A stretch of DNA of 13,401 bases from contig JAHQWY010000071.1 in assembly GCA_029856445.1 (NCBI GenBank), positions 1-13,401 of the forward strand, given 5' to 3'. The notes under the pieces were generated by a model. The model saw nothing but the letters and a program-made list of their open reading frames with translations. It searched no databases and was not told the origin of the DNA. The translations under genes and the position numbers were made by a program. The DNA is from Promethearchaeia archaeon. GTDB taxonomy: Archaea > Asgardarchaeota > Lokiarchaeia > Sigyniarchaeales > SOKP01. Each line of letters starts with the position of its first letter. Position 1 is the first letter of the stretch. Positions 6,925 to 13,364 of this stretch are shown here, piece after piece.

Positions 6925-7986
6925 ATGCTTAAGATAAGTCCCATTTCAGGAGCAGCTGAAGGAAGATACAAATTAGTAATTGTTACAGCGTTTAAGTTAA
7001 GCGGTACTGGGGATGATTGTTATATCCCTACACCCAAAGTTTATGCACATGAATACGAAAGCTCATTATGGACAGCATATTTTGATGGTACTCATGGAAG
7101 CTCGACTGAACTTTATTATTATGTGAACATTGACGATGATACAAGAATTCAATCGAATAATCTTGATTTCACGATTCAACTCTGGAGAGTTGACAGATAT
7201 TATTATGTTCTTGGTGTTAAGTGTAAGAAATGGGATAAAAAACTGGTGGGTGGAATTGATACATATCATATCAATAATATTGGCCATTCTGAAATCCTTA
7301 ATTCTACTAAATATGATGATTCAATTAAAATTTATGAAGCTAAAGTAAAGGTTGAGACTATCGGAGTAGAAAAAGCCAACTCGATTGCGATTTATGACAC
7401 TAACAGTACTATATTTAATGGACATTATCAAGAACAAGAACGGATGAATGTTATACAATTATATGTAAATGATAGTGGTTCGGGAACTCCATTTGAAGAA
7501 GGACTGAATACTATAGTAATCCCTACTAGTCTATTTACCGAAACACTATTCAATGCTCACGTTCAAAATGAGACTCTCAATGAAACAACAATTTACAGTA
7601 GTGATGAAGACATATTCAAGTTTATTTCAGTGGGAAGAGACGGTAATACACAACAAGCCTGCGAAGAGATTGATTTTATCATCATTCGATTCGACATTTC
7701 TTCGGAAGATGCGATGGAAGTTCTGAATTTACTGCTTGAATGCCTTGTCAATGAAACAACAAATGAAACTGCAATTGTTTACGGTTATGTTTCTACAAAA
7801 GAGAATGGTACAGCCGCAGTAATGATGAATCTGCCGTTTTCAGTATTAGGATTAATCCCGTGGTACTGCGATTTCGAGAATTCACCGATGGGCTCGAAAC
7901 CTGAAACATTCGGAGATTGGTTTTGGAAACCGCTTAAAACTCTTGGAAAGGCGATTGTAGGTTTTTTTATAACTATTGGAATGGCA
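6925..7986 (+). repeat. Ectodomain direct repeat, copy 2 (partner at 3328-4380)
   Basis: This is the second copy of the ectodomain-coding segment. Both copies start at an ATG followed by CTTAAGATAAGTCC and stay alignable into the first membrane helix. The neighbouring sequence on both sides is unrelated, or only distantly related, between the two genes. Confidence 0.85.
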
Positions 7987-9174
7987 ATTACGGATTTAAT
8001 AATATTGATAATAGATTTCGTTGCGGAAATTTTATTGGATATTCTACCCATATTCGCATATATATTATGGTTAATAATACGTGTAATAATACTTATCCTT
8101 GTTTGGATAATGTTCATCATAATGCTTTTTCTGACAATAATTCTATTTATATCTTTAATCGCCTTAGTTTACGTTTTAGATATTTTCTTAGATCTTAACA
8201 TTAATACTAGTTTAAATAAAATCAGTATTGATGGTGATGTTGATCTGTCAACTGGATATTATATTGGATTTACATACAATAGCTTTTTTTGTCTGATTAT
8301 ACCTTCTATTGAAATGTATTTTGATTCTTCAAATTTCCATCTTGGTTATTCTCAAAATTGGTTTTCGACGGATGTTAATTTCAGTGATTACCCAGAAAAT
8401 TTTTTATACAATATTACACATAGTGGACCAGAACAGTCTTCAAATAATCCTCCTAAAATGAGTAGTGATACATCAGTAGGTAATTTCATCATTGATATGT
8501 TTATTGGAGCTGGGATTGGGATGGGAATTTCAGGTGGTGTCGTTGGAACAATTTGTTCAATTTTGACATATTCAAAAGACCCAGGATGGGCTAAAGCAAT
8601 TACAATAGCAAGTTTCATAATATTTGTAACATCTGTAATTTTATTGATATCAAATCTTGAATTTTCTAGTGGTACACTTATAGGAATGGGTTTGGGATTT
8701 ATTGGTGCTGGAATATACTTTATAAAAACTTGCTCGCATCTTGAAAATGATAGTCAACCCGTAAGTACATTCATGAAAAAATTTGGATTAGTAAAATGGT
8801 CAGGAGTCCAAAGATATTGGAAGGTAGCAAAGTATATTTTTGGATTCTTTATGGCTTTTGATATTATCCTTGGTACAGCAGGTTTATGTCTAGATTTTGA
8901 AGATTATATAAAAGGAGAATCGGATGAAATAGCAGAACATGATTTACTTTCTACATTAATCTCTTTAGGTTCTGGTTTTACTTCATTATTGCTTGCAAAG
9001 TATGCTATTATGTATCTAGGAGGACACTATGAAGGGGCGAAGTCGCAACCTAGTGGAAACAAAATGGGTTTCAAAATTGAGGATAAGAGCACTGCTGCAC
9101 TACTGTTTGGTGTAGGGAGCCTATTTATTGGACTAAAAATTCTAGAACTAGGATGTGCCTTACTTGAAGAATAA
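6925..9174 (+). CDS. Ectodomain/multi-pass membrane protein, paralogue of the 979-residue gene
   Basis: This 749-residue protein has four parts. Residues 1-335 are a beta-rich ectodomain about 90% identical to residues 85-420 of the protein at 3076, with the same sequons (NETLNET, NETTNET, NGT). Residues about 338-425 are a block of long hydrophobic helices. Residues about 425-520 are a beta-rich linker with FDSSNF. Residues about 520-749 form a six-segment membrane domain homologous to the gene at 1-873. There is no protease and no Ca-binding repeat. The ATG coincides with the point where homology to the other copy begins, and no ribosome binding site, TATA box or signal peptide lies before it. 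The gene may therefore be a 5'-truncated copy whose longer ancestor had Asp-rich repeats and an export signal upstream. A beta-helix gene follows after 84 bases. Function unknown; a surface-exposed envelope protein is likely. Confidence 0.75.
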   Translation: MLKISPISGAAEGRYKLVIVTAFKLSGTGDDCYIPTPKVYAHEYESSLWTAYFDGTHGSSTELYYYVNIDDDTRIQSNNLDFTIQLWRVDRYYYVLGVKCKKWDKKLVGGIDTYHINNIGHSEILNSTKYDDSIKIYEAKVKVETIGVEKANSIAIYDTNSTIFNGHYQEQERMNVIQLYVNDSGSGTPFEEGLNTIVIPTSLFTETLFNAHVQNETLNETTIYSSDEDIFKFISVGRDGNTQQACEEIDFIIIRFDISSEDAMEVLNLLLECLVNETTNETAIVYGYVSTKENGTAAVMMNLPFSVLGLIPWYCDFENSPMGSKPETFGDWFWKPLKTLGKAIVGFFITIGMAITDLIILIIDFVAEILLDILPIFAYILWLIIRVIILILVWIMFIIMLFLTIILFISLIALVYVLDIFLDLNINTSLNKISIDGDVDLSTGYYIGFTYNSFFCLIIPSIEMYFDSSNFHLGYSQNWFSTDVNFSDYPENFLYNITHSGPEQSSNNPPKMSSDTSVGNFIIDMFIGAGIGMGISGGVVGTICSILTYSKDPGWAKAITIASFIIFVTSVILLISNLEFSSGTLIGMGLGFIGAGIYFIKTCSHLENDSQPVSTFMKKFGLVKWSGVQRYWKVAKYIFGFFMAFDIILGTAGLCLDFEDYIKGESDEIAEHDLLSTLISLGSGFTSLLLAKYAIMYLGGHYEGAKSQPSGNKMGFKIEDKSTAALLFGVGSLFIGLKILELGCALLEE

Positions 9175-9185
9175 ATAAGATCAAA

Positions 9186-9213
9186 AATAAATATATAAAA
9201 AATACTTTTTTTT
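9186..9213 (+). promoter_or_regulatory. TATA-like box and T-tract before the beta-helix gene
   Basis: AATAAATATATAAAAAA (about 9187-9203) is a strong TATA-like element, followed by a run of eight T (9206-9213) that could end transcripts of the preceding gene. The box lies about 65 bases before the ATG at 9259. Only a weak purine stretch, AGAAGAAG, serves as a possible ribosome binding site, and it is rather far upstream. Confidence 0.4.
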
Positions 9214-9258
9214 AATATAAGTTTAAAAAAAAAATAGAAGAAGTCTTAGATTGTAAGT

Positions 9259-10233
9259 ATGAAAATAAAAATTAGAATTGGGAAATATAAAAAAAGTGGA
9301 GAACCTTTAGATTTTAAGGAATTTGAAATAACTACTCAAGGTTCTGGATTAAAAGAAGATCCAATTATTTTGGACTCTTTAGTTGATATCCCGAGTGATT
9401 TTGAAATATTAGAATCGGATGTATATATTATTATTAGAGATTGTCATATTAATTCTATAGTGTTGGGGTATTGCGAAAATATAAAAATGGAAAGATGTAC
9501 ATTTAGATCCATATTTCTATACAATTGTTCTAATATCATCATCAACAAATGCCATAGTAGTTTTATGAATCTTGTTGAATGTCGAAAATCCCTCTTTAAA
9601 GATTCAAAATTTGATACAGAATTGAAGTTATACAAATGCTATAACAATAAATTTATAGGGATATATTGGGATTTATTTTTTGATTCAGACTACTTAAGTA
9701 GGGGAAATATTTTTATTAATATTAATAAGCAACAGATTGAAGATGTCTGTGAAGCTCAAAAACCTTTTTTAAAAATATCAAATTCATTCTCTGTATCAAC
9801 ATTAATTCATGGAAAAAATCTATTAAAAGATGTAAAATGTAAAGGAACTGGGACTATAATTGATCCTATTATAATTGATAATTTTGATATAAAAAATGTC
9901 GGTTTAAAGGATATAACAATGTATCATAATAGACATAATGTATTATTTAGAAACCTTAATTTGAAAAATATTAATTTATTTGACACAAAACATGTGAGTC
10001 TTGAAGATTGTAATATCTCAAATTCAATTCATCAGAAATTTTGTTCAGATATAAAAATAAGTTCCATTTCTACGAAATTTTTGAAGTTTGGTGCCTGTAA
10101 GGAGATATCCATACAAAACTCTGATATTAAAGAAATTGATTTATATAAAGGCTATAAAGGATCTATCAATTTAAGTAATTGTACGTATAAAAAAATAAGC
10201 CCAAATGCTCTAAAGCAAATATATTTTTCCTAG
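9259..10233 (+). CDS. Double-module cysteine-ladder beta-helix protein
   Basis: This 324-residue protein has no signal peptide or membrane helix, so it is probably cytoplasmic. Module one (about 28-130) opens with GSGLKEDPIILD and carries a strict ladder: Cys62, 72, 80, 90, 98 and 108, with steps of 10, 8, 10, 8 and 10, so each turn is 18 residues. Module two (about 195-315) opens with GTGTIIDPIIID and keeps the same rhythm less strictly (Cys251, Cys262, Cys280). It is the intact homologue of the broken gene at 1748-2701 and is related to the gene at 969. Known beta-helix enzymes keep clustered acidic or basic catalytic residues on one face, and I see none here. A binding or scaffold role, or metal or redox use of the stacked cysteines, is possible. 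It follows the 749-residue membrane gene on the same strand. Confidence 0.8.
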   Translation: MKIKIRIGKYKKSGEPLDFKEFEITTQGSGLKEDPIILDSLVDIPSDFEILESDVYIIIRDCHINSIVLGYCENIKMERCTFRSIFLYNCSNIIINKCHSSFMNLVECRKSLFKDSKFDTELKLYKCYNNKFIGIYWDLFFDSDYLSRGNIFININKQQIEDVCEAQKPFLKISNSFSVSTLIHGKNLLKDVKCKGTGTIIDPIIIDNFDIKNVGLKDITMYHNRHNVLFRNLNLKNINLFDTKHVSLEDCNISNSIHQKFCSDIKISSISTKFLKFGACKEISIQNSDIKEIDLYKGYKGSINLSNCTYKKISPNALKQIYFS

Positions 10234-10272
10234 CACAAGTGGATTTATTTAAAAATTATTCAAAAATGATTT

Positions 10273-10326
10273 ACTATAGCATTCTCTACCAGTTTATTCA
10301 CCGAAACAATATTCAATGCTCACGTG
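10273..10326 (+). pseudogene. Fossil fragment of the ectodomain gene
   Basis: These 54 bases read TIAFSTSLFTETIFNAHV, against TIVIPTSLFTETIFNARV at 3907-3960 and the same region with LFNAHV at 7510-7563. Over the last 40 bases almost every position matches one copy or the other. The match begins and ends abruptly, and no surrounding sequence belongs to the family. Confidence 0.7.
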
Positions 10327-10359
10327 ATAAAAATCCCTTAATAAGACTAATTAAATTCA

Positions 10360-10497
10360 ATGTGTCCTAATATAAGAACTAAAAAAGTAGAAAAGTATTC
10401 TCTAAAATTAGAGAAGATTAGTAAGAATTTTGGATTACTACCATTTGGAGCCATTTTTGATATGTGTAACTCATTAAAATCTAGAAGAGATGAATAA
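10360..10497 (+). CDS. Possible small protein, 45 residues
   Basis: An ATG opens a frame that begins MCPNIRTKKVEKYSLKLEKI and ends in a charged tail. It is lysine-rich with a short hydrophobic middle (FGLLPFGAIFDM). No ribosome binding site is evident upstream. It could be a real small protein, the N-terminal scrap of a larger one, or chance in AT-rich DNA, and I recognise no family. Confidence 0.25.
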   Translation: MCPNIRTKKVEKYSLKLEKISKNFGLLPFGAIFDMCNSLKSRRDE

Positions 10498-10641
10498 TAT
10501 TTCTTTAATATTGATTTTGTTCTTTCCCCATTAATTTTATGTAATTATTATAGTAATATTTACTCTATCTTTTCAAGGAGGTTCATTAGTCTCAATGCTC
10601 TATATACTGGTGTTAATTGGTGCTAAATAATTATTAATATA

Positions 10642-10886
10642 TTATTTTAAGCTATCATGTTTATACCAAGCAATAATAAATGATTGAATATGAAGATATT
10701 CTTTAATTAACTCTTTTACATATGCAATACCTATTTCAGTTATCCTTATCGCATGTCTAGGTCTTGAACGCTTGTCTCTATAATCAAACTCATGTGAAAA
10801 AACGATATAATCACATTTTTCACATTTATTAGATATGAAGCTAAGAGGATGATCACAATTAGGACAACTTTTCAATATGAAAATTG
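10642..10886 (-). pseudogene. Truncated copy of the zinc-ribbon winged-helix regulator
   Basis: On the minus strand, 77 codons from a TTG at 10875 give the zinc ribbon CPNCDHPLSFISNKCEKC and the helix ITEIGIAYVKELIKEYLHI. They are nearly identical to residues 88-163 of the intact regulator at 12257-12748. Identity continues a few bases past the TTG, to 10886 (IFIL), then stops dead. The N-terminal winged-helix half is missing. The match also runs about 20 bases beyond the stop codon, so this is a piece of duplicated DNA and not an independent short gene. Without the helix-turn-helix it could at most be a zinc-ribbon peptide, and no promoter is apparent. Confidence 0.65.
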
Positions 10887-11095
10887 TAGAAGTTTATCTG
10901 ATGTCGCAGACAAAATTATTATGCATGCAATCGGGAATAGATTGGATTAGATCAATGATCTGCGCACAACATGGTTCTTGGGGCTTAAGTTGGTGCTCAG
11001 GGCTTTCAAAAGGAGTAGATACATTTACTATTTTAACAACTATTACAGGTCTGGTATTATTAATAATTGGGGGTACTGTATTAGCTTCCTGTTAA
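10877..11095 (+). pseudogene. Decayed treble-clef repeat joined to a hydrophobic tail
   Basis: This 72-codon frame begins inside the truncated regulator copy. Its first half (YLMSQTKLL, then CMQSGIDW, then AQHGSW and WCSG) follows the pattern Y-x2-S-x-TKL-x-W-x-C-x2-GH-x-W, then GSWCP-x-C-x-G, of repeated treble-clef zinc domains that precede nuclease domains in archaeal and phage proteins. Key metal ligands are lost: His of GH is Ile, and the first Cys of the second pair is replaced. The second half is a hydrophobic stretch (LTTITGLVLLIIGGTVLASC) foreign to that family. I read it as two unrelated scraps joined by recombination. The homology is recalled by pattern, not by search. Confidence 0.4.
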
Positions 11096-11104
11096 GAAAT
11101 CAAA

Positions 11105-11132
11105 AAATATATATCTTTTTTTTTTATAATAT
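11105..11132 (+). promoter_or_regulatory. TATA-like element and T-tract
   Basis: AAAATATATATC (about 11103-11114) is followed by a run of eleven T (11115-11125). The TATA-like element lies about 65 bases before the TTG at 11176. It argues that the membrane protein begins downstream of it and not at the ATG at 10978. Confidence 0.35.
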
Positions 11133-11175
11133 AAATCAAGAAAATATTTGTAAAAAAATTAGAAATAAGGAAAAT

Positions 11176-11568
11176 TTGACAAAGTCTACCAAGTATTTGA
11201 GACATGGGATTTTTGCGAGCCTATTTTTATTAATTGGGATGTTAATTCTGATTCCAAGTTTTTTTTATAAGGGGTCATATGTATGGGCTGTTAGATGGAC
11301 TGGAAGTTTATTAATATTCCCAAGCATTGGGAGGATGCTAATTACATTCTATTATCATCATCCACGTTTTCGGAACAAAAAAAAAATTTTAGACGATAGT
11401 ACTTTATTTGTAGCATATGGTTGTATTGTTCAAATCATTCATGCTTTAATTTTCATCTTGTATAGTCCATATCCAGATTTTAGAGATGAGATGACGATTT
11501 ATTTAATAGGTGGTATTATTTTCTTCATACTTACTTTTTTAATGTATTATTTCGATATGAAATCATAA
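11176..11568 (+). CDS. Small four-helix membrane protein, unknown function
   Basis: I choose the TTG at 11176, with AAGGA upstream, which gives about 130 residues. An in-frame ATG at 10978 would add 66 residues of low-complexity Tyr/Asn/Lys sequence that overlaps the decayed repeat and the TATA-like box, so it is unlikely to be translated. The protein has four hydrophobic segments: near GIFASLFLLIGMLILIPSFF, WTGSLLIFPSIGRMLITFYY, FVAYGCIVQIIHALIFILY and YLIGGIIFFILTFLMYYF. Between the second and third is a basic loop (HHPRFRNKKKILDD). Nothing marks a transporter or enzyme family. It stands alone, surrounded by gene scraps. Confidence 0.5.
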   Translation: MTKSTKYLRHGIFASLFLLIGMLILIPSFFYKGSYVWAVRWTGSLLIFPSIGRMLITFYYHHPRFRNKKKILDDSTLFVAYGCIVQIIHALIFILYSPYPDFRDEMTIYLIGGIIFFILTFLMYYFDMKS

Positions 11569-12000
11569 CACAAAGTACCAAGCTATAAAACAAATATGAA
11601 ATATATCTCAACTCTCTCAATCAGCTCAAAGAATTTCACTGAAGAGAATATCAAAAAAATCATTGAATCTCTCGAGATTTTTGCATCTGTATTAAAAAAA
11701 TCCATTAGATACGACTAAATGTGCATTTAATTTATTCATTCTCCATTTATCATCAAAATCTTGGAATTAAATACTAGTGATGTTATTAATTTTAAAGAGA
11801 TAAAAGAATATGTTTTAACCAGAATCGGATGAAATACTAGGGAAAATTATACAGAAAACGGATTTAATCAGTTTTAAATAGGATAAGATTGAAATAAAAT
11901 TAATAAAAATTATTTATAAAATCAGAGTCAGTATAGTATCTCTCTTCACAACCTTACTGATTTCTACGAAAGGTAAACCAAAAACCACATTTATTTTACT
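11569..12000. other. Gene-poor stretch with one short open frame
   Basis: A 40-codon ATG frame at 11596-11718 (beginning MKYISTLSISSKNFTEENIK) is the only candidate; it could be a small amphipathic protein or an N-terminal scrap. Farther on, frames broken by stops (about 11770-11877, with KEIKEYVLTRIG and then TENGFNQF) look like decayed coding DNA and weakly resemble the scrap near 2803-2949. I see no other genes or signals. Confidence 0.35.
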
Positions 12001-12135
12001 TTATGATTCGAATTCTTTTTTAATCTCAATAGTTTTTTGTTGTATGATGTATAAAGCAAACTGCGAAACTTTAGTAAACCCAAGACCGGGATATCTATCG
12101 ATATATTCTTGAAACAATTGCACAGGGATTTTCAT
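12001..12135 (-). CDS. Ribbon-helix-helix-like small protein, possibly truncated
   Basis: On the minus strand, an ATG at 12135 opens 44 codons: MKIPVQLFQEYIDRYPGLGF, then TKVSQFALYIIQQKTIEIKK and EFES. The layout (beta strand with alternating hydrophobics, helix, GLGFTKVSQF turn, helix) is that of ribbon-helix-helix DNA-binding proteins of the CopG/antitoxin kind. The frame continues upstream without a start codon for another ten codons (KVIPKKPDKHT) to a TAG, so the strand may begin before this ATG and the 5' end may be damaged. It lies downstream of the regulator at 12257-12748 in the same orientation. It could act as a small repressor or antitoxin, but no toxin partner is visible. Confidence 0.45.
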   Translation of the reverse strand: MKIPVQLFQEYIDRYPGLGFTKVSQFALYIIQQKTIEIKKEFES

Positions 12136-12256
12136 GGTATGTTTGTCAGGTTTTTTCGGAATAACCTTCTATTCTACCTGAAGTTTACTGATGACATAGA
12201 ACTAGCTATATTATTATTCAAATATCAAAGTTGTTACATCTACTTTAATTAATACA

Positions 12257-12748
12257 TCATTTTATACTTTCATGTTTATACCAAGAAATTAAAAATGACT
12301 GAATATGAAGATATTCTTTAATTAACTCCTTTACATATGCTATACCTTTATCGGTTATCTTTATAGCATATCTAGGTCTTAAGCGTTTGTCTTTAAAATC
12401 AAATTCTTGCGAAAAAACTACATAATCACATTTTTCACACTTATTAGATATGAAGTTAAGAGGATGATCACAATTAGGACAACTTTTCAATATGAAAATT
12501 AGACCTTGTTTTTCTAACCTTCTTATGAGATTATGAGCTTCTTGAGTTGTACAAGACTTTGACCAAGATAATCGCTTTATAATAGACTTGAGGAAAATTA
12601 TATTACCATTCATTGACTCTCTAAAAATAAAAAACATAATTTTCTCCTTTTTTGTAGCTTTTTTCTCCCATTGATAAAGTTGATTGAGTAAATCCTTTAA
12701 TGTATGTTTATTAGTATTCTTAAATGTTATAGCAAGAATCAAAAGCAA
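12257..12748 (-). CDS. Winged-helix transcriptional regulator with embedded zinc ribbon
   Basis: This is a 163-residue protein from TTG at 12748. Residues about 14-82 are helical and include a helix-turn-helix (LKSIIKRLSWSKSCTTQEA, then HNLIRRLEKQGLI), resembling MarR-type winged helices. A zinc ribbon follows, with Cys90, Cys93, Cys104 and Cys107 (CPNC-x10-CEKC), placed where the wing would be. Then come the second wing strand and final helix, AIKITDKGIAYVKELIKEYL. It probably binds DNA as a repressor or activator; the ligand is unknown. On this strand a TATA-like TTATATTTAA lies about 26 bases before the TTG, so a leaderless transcript is plausible. The frame is open nine more codons upstream, but no better start exists. 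A truncated copy lies at 10642-10886 and a 31-base scrap of the 3' end at 3120-3150. Confidence 0.7.
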   Translation of the reverse strand: MLLILAITFKNTNKHTLKDLLNQLYQWEKKATKKEKIMFFIFRESMNGNIIFLKSIIKRLSWSKSCTTQEAHNLIRRLEKQGLIFILKSCPNCDHPLNFISNKCEKCDYVVFSQEFDFKDKRLRPRYAIKITDKGIAYVKELIKEYLHIQSFLISWYKHESIK

Positions 12749-12769
12749 TCCGGACCAACTTTTTTCCCC

Positions 12770-12781
12770 TTAAATATAATT
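12770..12781 (-). promoter_or_regulatory. TATA-like box for the minus-strand regulator
   Basis: On the minus strand, ATTATATTTAAG is centred about 26 bases before the TTG start at 12748. That is the usual archaeal distance from TATA box to transcription start, and it suggests a leaderless message. Confidence 0.4.
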
Positions 12782-12948
12782 CATATATGTAATTTCTATA
12801 ACAAATAATAATTCCATGGAAAGAATATAAACTTTCATAGGATATCTATATAACATAGGGTTCTCCTTTACCCATTCATGGTTTTCTTTATGATTCATAA
12901 TTCTACTTACTTTTAACTTTTAAGTTAATAAATTCTCGGGGCAATCAA

Positions 12949-13278
12949 ATGGAATTGGATGATTATAATAAAGACCTAAAACTAGCTTTTGAAGCTCAAG
13001 GTGAACAACATTATCGCACCGTTCCACATTTTAACCAATCTTTAGACGACTTAGAACAAAGAATTAAAGATGATTTAAGAAAAATAGAATTGTGTAAGCA
13101 AAATGATGTTACATTAATTCAAGTACCTTATTACATCAATCCTAAAAATATGCAACAATACATAACTAACCAATATGAACAGTTAGCAAATCAAAAATTG
13201 CAGAAAATTCCAGAAATAGACTATAATAAATTCTACAATACTAAAGATGATCAAAAAAAGATGGATAATTATTTATAA
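12949..13278 (+). CDS. PD-(D/E)XK-type endonuclease domain lacking its zinc-finger N-terminus
   Basis: This 109-residue protein begins MELDDYNKDLKLAFEAQGEQ and continues HY. It matches the pattern LELDGYN-x2-L-x-LAFE-x-QG-x-QHY that I know from the C-terminal nuclease domain of archaeal and phage proteins built of repeated treble-clef zinc domains. Asp4 or Asp5 and the Glu15-x-Gln17 pair are the likely catalytic residues. The later DDLRKIELCKQNDVTLIQVP matches the family's second conserved stretch. Full-length relatives have several zinc repeats upstream, absent here, so this is either a free-standing nuclease domain or a 5'-deleted gene. The frame is open upstream of the ATG for at least a dozen codons without homology. 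A weak TATA-like TTTTAAGTTAATAAA lies about 25 bases before the ATG. Confidence 0.6.
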   Translation: MELDDYNKDLKLAFEAQGEQHYRTVPHFNQSLDDLEQRIKDDLRKIELCKQNDVTLIQVPYYINPKNMQQYITNQYEQLANQKLQKIPEIDYNKFYNTKDDQKKMDNYL

Positions 13279-13311
13279 TTTAGATCTCCATTAATTTCAT
13301 ATCAGAAGAAA

Positions 13312-13355
13312 TTATATTAAACTATAGAATTATAAAAAATTATATTACATAGGAG
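13312..13355 (+). promoter_or_regulatory. TATA-like boxes and ribosome binding site for the last gene
   Basis: TTATATTAAA (about 13312-13321) and TATAAAAA (13331-13338) are TATA-like. AGGAG (13351-13355) lies nine bases before the ATG at 13365, the clearest ribosome binding site in the right half of the window. Confidence 0.45.
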
Positions 13356-13364
13356 AATTAGTTT

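Larger units (their letters stand above)
10234..10641. other. Gene-poor stretch with scraps and short open frames
   Basis: This stretch holds an ectodomain scrap (10273-10326), a 45-codon open frame (10360-10497), and a frame open from 10541 to 10630 that reads as two hydrophobic segments (VIIIVIFTL, then MLYILVLIGAK). In the last of these, AAGGAGGT (10576-10583) precedes an ATG at 10594, but only ten codons follow. The hydrophobic piece looks like the end of a lost membrane protein. No other signal is visible. Confidence 0.4.

Noticed and set aside
7785..8120. Minus-strand open frame of 111 codons, with a counterpart at 4179-4430
   Set aside because: It is antisense to the membrane-entry region of the two paralogues, its Ile-rich composition follows from the opposite strand, and no promoter or ribosome binding site is present.
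9444..9635. Minus-strand open frame of 63 codons inside the intact beta-helix gene
   Set aside because: It is antisense to the cysteine-ladder region of a clearly real gene and has no independent support.
10978..11175. N-terminal extension of the four-helix membrane protein from the ATG at 10978
   Set aside because: The added residues are low-complexity, overlap the treble-clef remnant in another frame, and lie upstream of the TATA-like box at 11105. The TTG at 11176 is the better start.
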